Positions 56,273-64,000 of a DNA stretch of 64,000 nt are shown here, piece after piece. The stretch spans positions 16,259 through 80,258 of the forward strand of contig ARYC01001536.1 in the NCBI GenBank assembly GCA_000711775.1, read 5' to 3'. A program made the translations under genes and the position numbers. Position 1 is the first letter of the stretch. Every line of letters begins with the position of its first letter. Below the pieces are notes generated by a model, which saw nothing but the letters and a program-made list of their open reading frames with translations, ran no database searches and was not told where the DNA came from. The stretch is from Oxytricha trifallax (Eukaryota > Ciliophora > Spirotrichea > Sporadotrichida > Oxytrichidae).

Positions 56273-57325
56273 ATGGAGCTCTAAAATCTAAATAACTTAA
56301 CAAATCTGAAGTTTGATTTCACATTCCACTGCACCACCCAATCAATAGTTTACTATCATTTTACAGTCCAATCTTAAGACGGCTAAGTGAACTTATTGCT
56401 AAATGATAGATTTAGCAATTTCCATAGATTTAATGAGAAAATTAAGCAAAAATATAAGTAATTCAAAACAGCACTTCCCTAATTTCCAAAGAAAACCTTA
56501 ATTAATCATTTAAGTCACTCATAAATAGAGAAAAGATAAGAAAAGTTGGAAATCTACTTCGAGCAGTTGAGTTAATTTATCAATGAAGATGTTTAGTAAG
56601 ACCTGGTGAGCTATATTCTCGATCTAATTGACAAAAGTGAGGGAATCTCGAGTAAATAGCAACCAAAAACTTTGAGCAAACCTCTCACTTAAAAAATTAA
56701 ATAGCAAAATAGAGGGTCAAGGCAGCAAAACGCTTTATTCAAGTCATAGATTTGCATTACGTAATCTTAGAATATTGAAACCTAATTCTTGATAAGCAGA
56801 TCCCTTGAAAGCGATAAAAGCCCTATATAATTGGCTTTGAAAGATGATGGCTTAGAATAAGACCTTTTTCAAGACCTATTGATTATGCAAGATAAAATTA
56901 AGTCAATACATTTTTAAGTTTTATCTCATTTTGTTTTAAGTTAAGGTAGGTATATGTCGACCAAAGAAAGTGAGAATAAGCAGTAATTAAATCAAAATGA
57001 ACGTATTCAAGAAATTAACAACTTTAATAGTCACCATTCATTAAATTAGGCGCCCAGGTTCAATTCAAGTTAGTTTAAGGAAAATTGTCATAAAATCTTA
57101 CTTGAATTTAAAACCAGTCTCTTAGATTTAAACATTCATGACGAATCAGAGAGTGAATATATAAGGAGAGAGAAAATCAGTAGATACATGAAGAGTCAAC
57201 TTAAAGTTGTGGACATTTAATAAGAGAGCTAAGATATGCAAATCTTTTAAATACCAATCGGCTCAGATTCTAATTTAAAGCTATTGAATCAAAATGATAT
57301 AAATATAATGTATGAACGAGACATT
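56273..57325 (+). CDS. PX-domain protein, open at the 3' end
   Basis: Phosphoinositide-binding PX (sorting nexin-type) protein. From ATG 56273 (MELQNLNNLTNL) the frame runs about 350 codons without TGA. PX features: NDRFSNFHRFNEKIKQKY (R-F/Y-x-x-F), the Pro-rich turn ALPQFPKKTLIN, then IEKRQEKLEIYFEQL (R-x-x-x-L helix). A long Gln/Ser/Asn-rich region follows (residues about 110-350). Around 57325 the sequence changes abruptly to AT-rich noncoding DNA without a proper stop, so this is one MDS (or a few) of a longer gene, with the rest elsewhere. Function in membrane trafficking is by family only. Confidence 0.78.
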
Positions 57326-58033
57326 TTGGGAATCATAATAATAATAATGTATATATTTATTTTGATTTCATAAAATAGATTTATAGAGTAAGTTTTACAG
57401 TGTTTTATATAATTTTTAATAAAAAAAGTAATGGTTGACTAGTTTTTAGTTTAATAATATTACATAGATTTAAGTATTTTACACTATATTTAAAGTAAAC
57501 TCCTTTTTTCATTTATTTAAAGAAGTTTTAATTTGCTTATTATCATAATTGGATTTTTCTCTTTCAATAAAATTAAAAAATATTTATAAACTTTGACTTT
57601 TTCCATTTTTATCAAGTTTAGATTTGAAAAATTAACAATTTATTGATGATTTTTTTTATTTTTTAATAAAATAAATTGGGAACAAACCTAAACGATATTG
57701 ATAAACTAATGAATTCTCATCTTATTCAGGAATTTAAGCTTGTCCTCTGACTATAAGATGTTTTTAAGAGGCAAATATTTGATATAAATTTCCATGTTGA
57801 TAAATAGTTTTACTATCTTAATTTTATATTACTCGAGTGTAAAGTATAATAATTAAACTATCTAATATAATAAGTTACTTACTTACTACTACTACTAGTA
57901 CATAAGCCGCTTAGAATTTATGGCTTAGCTTTAATATTAAATATAACTTAAATTTTAATTTCTATAATAAAAATTCTGCACTCTTTTGCACAAAAAATTA
58001 TCAAAAAGCTTTATTTAGAAATAAATTTTATGA
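57326..58033. other. AT-rich stretch between PX MDS and USP MDS
   Basis: Mostly noncoding. A short stretch at about 57690-57770 is less AT-rich and could be an orphan MDS on the minus strand (SEDKLKFLNKMRIHQ) but cannot be tied to a gene. A TACT/ACT microsatellite lies at about 57873-57900. Confidence 0.4.
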
Positions 58034-59074
58034 ACATCCTTCAATTGTTGATAGATTGTTTTCTGGTAAGATATTTTAAATTTTACATAATTTGAATGCA
58101 AGTTATGCTAAAATGTTATGAATAAGTAAATTAATAAAAAATAGATTACAAAATACAATCAAATTTATGTAAATCGAATTATTTTAGATAATTTATAATC
58201 AATTTAATATATGAGAGGTAATTTAAACTAAATAGGCTAAATAATGAAATATTTTAGAAAGCAAATTAAAAAAAGCTTAATGTAAATTTAGACTTACTAT
58301 AAACTTTTTATAAGTCAAAAGCTTCTATTTAATTGAAGATTTTGTAAAACACAATAAAATTAAGAGTCAAATTTTAATCCTCTTGATGTACACAAATTTT
58401 TTAATTTATCACAATTTACTTTTATTTTAATTACTATCACAATATCTTATGTAATTCCCTTTCTCACTCATTTTTAACACAGTAATTTTTAGGTATGTAA
58501 AAAACTGTAGTAACCTGTGGTAAATGTCAAAACTAATCTAACACCTACAACCCATACATGGCCCTAAGTGTGCAATTCGAATAAAATCTCTAGCAATCAA
58601 TTTAGTCTTTCTTAAAAGAAGATATGCTTGACAATTCTGATAGTTATAAATGCGAAAATTGCAATTAAATAAGCAAAGCTCGAATCAAGCATGAGTTGAG
58701 TCAACTCCCAAAAATTTTGGTTTTTCACATCAAGAGGTTTATAGCTTTTCCTAAAATGAAGAAAATTAAAGGAATGTGCTAATATCCTGAGCATATAACC
58801 ATGAAAGAGTAAGTAACCATTTCACCCTGTTCTAATCATATTTTATAGACCCAATTTGAGATCTAATAGTCCGGGTGCTACAGAAAACGTTCCTTACGAG
58901 TTATTTGGTTTGACTATACACATAGGCTCTCTAGAAATGGGGCACTATGTGGCTTACTCAAAACGCTAAGGGCAATGGTATAAATTCAATGATGAAGATG
59001 TGCGTGAAGTTTCTCAGAAAGAAGCTTTCAGCCAGGAAGCATATCTTCTGTTTTATTAAAGAGTATAAGAATGA
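58034..59074 (+). CDS. Ubiquitin-specific protease, C-terminal MDSs (scrambled gene)
   Basis: Two plus-strand MDSs of a USP (peptidase C19) gene. MDS at 58034-58068 codes HPSIVDRLFSG; the next (58492-59074, pointer GGTA at 58065-58068 and 58492-58495) gives MQKTVVTCGKCQNQSNTYNPYM, a second Cys pair in YKCENCN (zinc-ribbon), PKILVFHIKRF, then YELFGLTIHIGSLEMGHYVAY with the catalytic His in GHY, WYKFNDEDVREV and LLFYQRVQE, TGA 59072-59074. One 40-nt intron at 58809-58848. The upstream part of the catalytic domain lies on the opposite strand at 63621-64000 and is joined by a 13-bp pointer. The Cys box is beyond the right window edge. Confidence 0.92.
58069..58495. other. IES in USP gene, pointer GGTA
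   Basis: 427-bp AT-rich IES. The join gives RLFSGMQKTVVTCGKC, in frame. Confidence 0.8.
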
Positions 59075-59278
59075 TGAGTGAACTTTCAAGTGAGATATAA
59101 TTTTTGTCAGAATTATGGTATATAAATAAAAAGTCAGATTCCAAAAATAAAATCCTAGACAATTTTGAATGCGAACTCATTTCAAAATCTAACAGTATAT
59201 AACTAATCAGATATATAATTAATGTAAAGTATGTATGCCATCATTAAAAGAATGTGCCCTATTTATTTAAGTATAATT
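59075..59278. other. 3' flank of USP up to TBE-b
   Basis: AT-rich, noncoding; ends in the ATT target copy at 59276-59278. Confidence 0.6.
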
Positions 59279-59416
59279 CAAAACCCCAAAACCCTTTCAG
59301 TAGTTTGATTGAGTTTTTGATTGATAAAAGTAGACTATTAAGGCATACTTTATTAGGGTTTTAATAGGGTCTATGTAGGGGTTTAATGTTTAAATATTAG
59401 TGATTTAAGTGAGTAT

Positions 59417-60465
59417 ATGCGAGGTTTGGGGTCAGTTTATGACAGCGAGTATATAGATTTATTGTTTAAGTTGCGTTATGGTTGTGATGAATATAGTGAA
59501 TAACTCTAGCCTGTTCTGAATTATACATCTATTGCAAGACTGCTCCATAAATCTCCTGCAACCGTGAGTCTCATTGTCTAATAGCATTGAATTTAAAGAG
59601 ACAGCAGATTAATTCTAACCCTAAAAGACCTCTAAAATTTTAGCAGCATCATATCGATTATCTAATTAATGATAAGACTCTTAAATACTGGGCTCACTTC
59701 TCTCTGGCCTAGAGAGCTGTGATGTTTCATCGCCAATTTCCTGAGCTTCACATATCTGCTTAATCTATAGCGAACATACATAAAAAGAACGGAATATCTT
59801 ACAAGACAGTCAATCGCATTAAGAGAGTGATTGACTTTAATGTTCCATTTTATAAGGATAATTTAAATTATATATTCGATTAAATGCAGAGGTCTTAAGA
59901 GCATAATATAAAGTTCATACACGCTGATGAGGCTGTATTTACATTCAATACCTTTATATCAAGGTCTTGGTACAAGAGGTATAGTAATATAGAAGTTTAT
60001 GACTTAAAGGTTAAGGTGTAAACTTATGCTATTCTTGGTGGAATAAGTGAAGATAGTAGCCTCGAGACTTATGTAATTCACCCTCGCTCTATAAAGACTG
60101 AATAATATATTAAGTTCTTACAATAACTCAGAGACAAATACGCTGACAAAGAGATTATTCTATTCGTTGATAACTTGTCAGTTCATAAAACTAAAGACTC
60201 AAGGAAGGAATATGAAAGGCTAAACATAACACCTGTATTTAATGTTCCTTACAGCCCTTAGTTTAATGGAATTGAATTATATTGGGGGTTATTGAAAGGC
60301 CACTACAAGAAATTTCTACTCTATCACTTAATGCACGACTTGAAGATAGATACAGTCGATTTTATAAAGAGTGCTGCTAAAAGAGTCAGCGATGATAAAG
60401 CTAAAGTATGCGCAAGAGAAGGTAGATTTTGTGTATATAAATAAGTATTAGATTTAAACGAATGA
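59417..60465 (+). CDS. TBE-b transposase (42-kDa, IS630/Tc1 superfamily DDE)
   Basis: DDE transposase that in Oxytricha is required for programmed genome rearrangement as well as for the element. ATG 59417 opens MRGLGSVYDSEYIDLLF. A helix-turn-helix-like stretch (SIARLLHKSPATVSLIV) follows, then the catalytic core: Asp in KFIHADEAVFTFNTF, Asp in IILFVDNLSVHKTK, Glu in NGIELYWGLLKGHYKK; TGA 60463-60465. The frame must shift once near 59570-59600. A 35-nt stretch GTGAGT..AAAG there would restore 338 codons if it were an intron; a one-base change is the alternative. All three acidic residues are present downstream in one open frame. Confidence 0.92.
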
Positions 60466-60680
60466 ATAAGTTCACATATTAAATTTGCCCGTAAAGGGAT
60501 TTGGCTTCTCTTTCTTTTCTTCCTCTTAAGGCTTGCTTGGGCCCATGTTTCTTCTCTTAGTGCCAGCTCCTGCATCTATGTTCATCTCTTCTGGCTTTTA
60601 TAAATCTTTGAAGAGCCTCTTACTCAATTCATGTTTTACTTGAGACTTTCTCTCTCTGTTTAATTTGCTGCGCTCTTTCA

Positions 60681-61258
60681 TCAAGTATATAGCAGTACCA
60701 GGTTTTTCTATAAAGTTAGAAGACTAAGCTTACTTGAGATGAAAGGATGCTTTTGAAGTTCCAACAGCCAGGTGTCACTTATTTTAATGCCTTGCTTCTC
60801 TTTTTCTTCAGGAGAGATGCTATCGTTTTTGTGAACTGCTTAAATAACTTCATTTAAGTACTTAGGTTTCAGAGTTGCAAGAACACCAAAGAAGAAGTTT
60901 CTCTCTGGCAACTTATTAGAGAGCTATAGCTTTGATGGAAGGTAGAGAGCTACGTCCGGATCACTCATAGCATCGTCATATAGGTTTGTCACTGATATTT
61001 CAGGGTAGTTAGGTATCTCTATCATCCTAATTTCATTAGACTTAAAAGCTTTTTTCTCTTCACTCAGTAAGGCTTTTAAGAATGAGATTTTAGTTCCCTC
61101 CTGGGTTGGCAAGAACAATCCAACTATAATGGATATATTAATCTTACTTAAGATTTAACTTGCTATACCAATTATCTGTATAGGTCCTCTTTACTTCGAA
61201 ATTTTCCTATTAAATCTTGAGATTAAATTCTCTTCATTGCATCATTCATAGACTCCAT
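60681..61258 (-). pseudogene. TBE-b 22-kDa ORF with a one-base frameshift
   Basis: ATG 61258 (MESMNDAMKRIQSQDL) and TGA 60681-60683 match the intact ORF of TBE-a, but the span is 578 nt, not a multiple of three. The frame changes near 61120-61135, between QVRLIYP and VGLFLPTQEGTKIS. The rest is well conserved (EIPNYPEISVTNLYDDAM, LPERNFFFGVLATLK). Either a recent mutation or a sequence error. Confidence 0.82.
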
Positions 61259-61823
61259 CTTGCTTCCTCTTTCTAGAAATGTTAATGAAATTTAAAATTA
61301 TGGATATCCATTCTAAGTTTATTAAAATCTTACTACTAAATAGGGATGACCTACTGGAGGTCAACCTTGAAAAGATATGAGGAGAAGCATTGAAAAACTT
61401 GCTCCAAGTTTCACAGATTGATTTCCATTTTTATCAAACTTTCTCCATTAAATTGCTCCTAATAATGTTTAATTATTTTAGGAGGTCCTCCAAATTAAGT
61501 TCGAACTTTATTAGGAGTTAAATTTTAAGGTTAAAACTTAATTAGGAGCAGATTAAATTTAAAAATGCTTAATAATTTTACCTCCAAATTAAGTTCAAAC
61601 TTGATTTGGAGGACCTCCTAGAGAAACAAAACTTCATTAGGAGTAATTTAATTTACTAAAACGAATAAAATTCTCATAAAATATGTCAACTTACAGTCTT
61701 TTATGATTAATTAATTTTCTTTCCTCTCAGCAAAGAATCTACCAGAGTGTCTTATACTCTACTATAATAGTTTATCTCGGTAAATTTTATCATTATTATA
61801 ATAAAATATATCAGCAAACTAAA
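61259..61823. promoter_or_regulatory. TBE-b intergenic spacer with iterated AATTAGGAG-like motifs
   Basis: Separates the divergent 22-kDa and 57-kDa ORFs, so it should hold both promoters. Between about 61450 and 61650 the motif ACTTAATTAGGAG (and its complement CTCCTAAT, or variants such as CTTTATTAGGAG and CTCCAAATTAAG) recurs at least six times in both orientations. Similar iterations occur at the same place in TBE-a (about 35385-35465 and 35910-35960). Function not known. Confidence 0.55.
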
Positions 61824-63272
61824 ATGAGCGCTAACCTGTTAAGAAGAGCGGCATTACTTGGATCAAGCCAATAAAAGTTATCATTCCAGCAACCAAGAAA
61901 AGTAGAGACCAGAGACGCTTGTACTCAGTGGGAGCCTACTTATGACAACTTTGACCAGTCTAGCTTTGAGATTTAAATATAAGTTAAGTAGGAGGTTATC
62001 ATAGAAGCTGTGTAAATTGAGGAGGAGGTTAAACAACCCGCCATACAGCATTAATAAATACCAGCCAAAGTTGACTATTAATGCAAAGAATGCAATAAAG
62101 TTTTCCCTTACAAGTCAACTTATAAGAGACACTTGAGAGATATACACAACGATATGCCAAGGTTATATCTCAAGCATTAAAAGAAAGATGGGAAGTATGT
62201 CTGTGAGTTCTGTGAGAAGCCATATTCTCATACTAGAGACCTTAAAGTGCACTTAAAGAAAAAGCACAATTAAAGTTTTGTCTTTATTCATGAACCTACA
62301 GGGAATAGATTCCTCTAAAAGAGAAGATCAAGAAACCCAGTGGAGTCTCTTAGAGTTGAAGTCTTATAGTTAGTTAAAATGAAGAAAGCAATCAAGAACT
62401 TTCCAGTATCTGATATCAATAAAATCATGGTTAAAATAGAGGCAATGAAGATTCCTATATTAAAAATCATTGACTTAGATTCTTGCCAAGAAAGCTATCT
62501 CACTCTTGAAGATAATATAGAGAAGAGAGTCATTACAGATGACTAATATGCTTACAAGATATATCCTTTCAATTACTTCCTTGCTGATGACAAGTTCCAA
62601 ATGGAATTTGCAAATGAGTATTATGCTCTTTAAAAGGCAAAGTTAAATGAGTGCAGGCATATCATATAGCTTGATGCTATTTTACTTGGTAAAGATCACG
62701 TAGCCTTCAGCCTTCCATTACTTGAAATGACTTACAGAGAATTCTTATCTGACAATAGATGTCAGAGATAAATTGGCTAGATTGTATAGCAGATAGTTGA
62801 GGGGATTGAAGTGCTTCACAAGCTAGGTTATGTTCATAGAGACTTAAAGCCAGAGAATATCATGTTGAATTTTCAGCCTCTTAGAGTTTATATTATAGAC
62901 TTCAACAGAGCTCAAAGAGTGCAAGCCTCTGCATAAGGAAATGTATACGGTACTCCTGGATATTTTCCAGAGAGAGAGGATTGGAGAGATGGAGACACTT
63001 AATGGGATATCTGGGCTCTAGCAGTAATAATAATAGAGAGCGACATGCCAAGAAACGATTACTTTAGCTGCAGGGGTGAGAGAGATTCTAAGCAGAGAAT
63101 CAAACAATATCTCGATAAAAATAAAATAAATGGAGGTCTCAGAGAACTTGCATACTCAACTATTATCAAGCCAAGCTAAGAGAATTAACAAACAATAGAA
63201 ACAATCAAACATCAACTTAGAAAGATAAAATTCAGAGAACTGCCACATGACTCTAAGCTTATGTTTGTGTGA
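61824..63272 (+). CDS. TBE-b 57-kDa protein: two C2H2 zinc fingers and a protein kinase-like domain, intact
   Basis: 482 codons, open throughout. Two classical fingers, each C-x2-C-x12-H-x4-H: YQCKECNKVF...KRHLRDIH (about residue 84) and YVCEFCEKPY...KVHLKKKH (about residue 122). From about residue 240 a kinase-like fold: YAYKIYPFN (candidate VAIK-type Lys), NEYYAL (candidate helix-C Glu), YVHRDLKPENIM (catalytic loop), IIDFNRAQ (DFG read as DFN, metal-binding Asp kept), GTPGYFPEREDW (activation segment end) and WDIWAL. The glycine-rich loop is not recognisable. All catalytic residues of HRD and DFx are present, so activity is possible. The role in the element's life cycle is unknown. Confidence 0.92.
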
Positions 63273-63428
63273 AATATTAAACTCGCTTGTTATACTCACT
63301 TAAAATACGAATATTTAAACATAAAACCCCTACATAAACCATATTAAACCCTAATAAAGTATGCCTTAATAGTCTACTTTTATCAATCAAAAACTCAATC
63401 AAACTACTGAAAGGGTTTTGGGGTTTTG

Positions 63429-63620
63429 ATTGTATGTAAGAATTTTTGTTTAAACGTACAATTAGATTTGCTTGTAGCTTTTTTATCTGCTCATTTCCAC
63501 TCTCATCTTTAAAATGTTAATAATTAACAACATCCATCATTAAATTCAATTATTTTGTCTTTTTTTAATTTTTTATCAATAACTTGCTATAAATTTACCA
63601 TAGTTTGAAAATTTTTATAA
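63429..63620. other. Flank between TBE-b and the inverted USP MDS
   Basis: Begins with the ATT target copy; AT-rich, noncoding. Confidence 0.6.
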
Positions 63621-64000
63621 AATTGAAGGATGTGCTCGATAGTATTCCCGTAAAATTTGATCTAGAGATTTAGACTGATCACTGCCATTAAACTAACTTC
63701 CCTCAACTGGAGTTTCCTCGTCTTGTAGACTTCCGAAAAGGAACATCATAAACTCATGACTATCATGCTGCATAATTGGATGAAATTTCTCTTTAACTTT
63801 AATTGTAATCAATATACGAATAATAACTATTAATTGATTAATAATTATGAATGAATTTCTTAGCTACAACATCCTTAAGAAATTTGATTTCAATTGTCTT
63901 GTTCTTCGACCTGAACACATTTTTGTAGAATAAATACAAACCATTAGAGAAACTAAAATCGTCTCTTTTTGTTGTCACACTTTTGTACTTCGCATATTCT
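63621..64000 (-). CDS. Ubiquitin-specific protease, upstream MDSs in inverted orientation
   Basis: Two minus-strand MDSs of the same USP gene whose C-terminal MDSs lie on the plus strand at 58034-59074. MDS at 63854-64000 (continuing past the window edge) reads SVTTKRDDFSFSNGLYLFY and TIEIKFLKDVVAKK; the next, 63621-63790, reads FHPIMQHDSHEFMMFLFGSL, the conserved Q-x-D-x-x-E-F box, then QSKSLDQILREYYRAHPSI. Pointer AGAAATT (63784-63790, 63854-63860, minus strand) joins these two in frame. The 13-bp sequence ACATCCTTCAATT ends the MDS at 63621-63633 and starts the plus-strand MDS at 58034-58046; the join gives YRAHPSIVDRLFSG in frame. Confidence 0.92.
63791..63860. other. IES in USP gene, pointer AGAAATT
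   Basis: 70-bp AT-rich IES on the inverted arm; excision gives VVAKKFHPIMQHDSHEF. Confidence 0.85.

Larger units (their letters stand above)
59279..63428. mobile_element. TBE-b: nearly intact telomere-bearing element
   Basis: 4150 bp with inverted termini of more than 100 bp beginning CAAAACCCCAAAACCC and then nearly identical through ATTAAGGCATACTTTATTAG. ATT is duplicated (59276-59278, 63429-63431), fitting the ANT target rule. Order: DDE transposase (+), 22-kDa ORF (-), 57-kDa zinc finger/kinase (+). The 57-kDa ORF is open throughout; the transposase needs one frame change (or intron), and the 22-kDa ORF has a one-base frameshift. The spacer between the 22- and 57-kDa ORFs has repeated TTAGGAG/CTCCTAA motifs. 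Confidence 0.97.

Noticed and set aside
57690..57770. Possible orphan MDS on the minus strand
   Set aside because: Only about 25 codons, no shared pointer with the PX or USP MDSs, and the opposite strand is equally open.
1..64000. CRISPR arrays, operons, ribosome binding sites, prophage
   Set aside because: The genome is eukaryotic (introns, histone, ciliate code); no regularly spaced repeats were seen.

Overview
This window is germline (micronuclear) DNA of a spirotrich ciliate of the Oxytricha/Tetmemena/Stylonychia type. Four things point there. (1) TAA and TAG read as glutamine and only TGA stops: histone H2B, the BCKDH E1-alpha gene and the kelch gene are continuous only in this code, with TAA/TAG at plausible Gln positions. 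(2) Most genes are broken into segments (MDSs) separated by AT-rich internal eliminated sequences (IESs), and short direct repeats (pointers, 3-13 bp) mark the joins and restore the frame where I could resolve them. (3) Introns are very short (about 25-64 nt). (4) Two telomere-bearing elements (TBEs) are present, with inverted ends made of C4A4-type telomeric repeat and three ORFs: a DDE transposase, a 22-kDa ORF and a 57-kDa zinc finger/kinase ORF. Reading frames taken with the standard code are therefore mostly fragments.

Layout. 1-0.4 kb: 3' end of uS17 (RPS11). 0.85-2.2 kb: mitochondrial BCKDH E1-alpha, unbroken. 2.3-6.3 kb, minus strand: three adjacent coding blocks (B-box/coiled coil, propeller-like, coiled coil). 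6.8-8.3 kb: alpha/beta hydrolase. 8.7-9.9 kb: RRS1. 10.0-11.4 kb: acylated PH-like protein. 12.0-13.0 kb: 974-bp foldback element. 13.6-19.7 kb: an IES-dense RING/B-box/coiled-coil gene. 19.9-20.7 kb: small membrane protein split by a 415-bp MITE. 20.9-22.0 kb: kelch protein (minus). 22.1-24.3 kb: sperm-tail PG-rich repeat protein, carrying a GC-rich module in one IES. 24.4-25.3 kb: 875-bp MITE. 25.3-28.2 kb: large unidentified protein. 29.3-47.1 kb, minus: three tandem paralogues of a collagen-like protein of about 1000 residues; the middle one is split by a whole TBE. 48.9-49.5 kb: 5' part of UBA3. 49.6-51.8 kb: CCCH/WD40 protein. 52.1-52.5 kb: H2B (minus). 52.8-54.3 kb: RluA-type pseudouridine synthase (minus). 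54.6-55.6 kb: FHA protein. 55.7-56.1 kb: small conserved-looking protein. 56.3-57.3 kb: PX-domain gene, open at its 3' end. 58.0-64.0 kb: a scrambled ubiquitin-specific protease gene whose segments lie on both strands around a second TBE.

The most interesting content is how the interruptions arose. In the collagen-like array, sequence that is uninterrupted in a paralogue can be compared directly with a disrupted copy. This shows three separate insertions into coding sequence: a 261-bp MITE at TA, and 863-bp and 490-bp pieces with telomere-like ends at ATT. It also shows one full TBE inside an older IES. Together with the MITE that must leave the small membrane-protein gene precisely at TA to give a frame, this is a set of transposon-to-IES conversions at different ages. 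The USP gene adds an inverted join through a 13-bp pointer.

Limits: many MDS boundaries in AT-rich stretches are approximate, several genes (UBA3, PX, USP) are incomplete in the window, and no searches were run.
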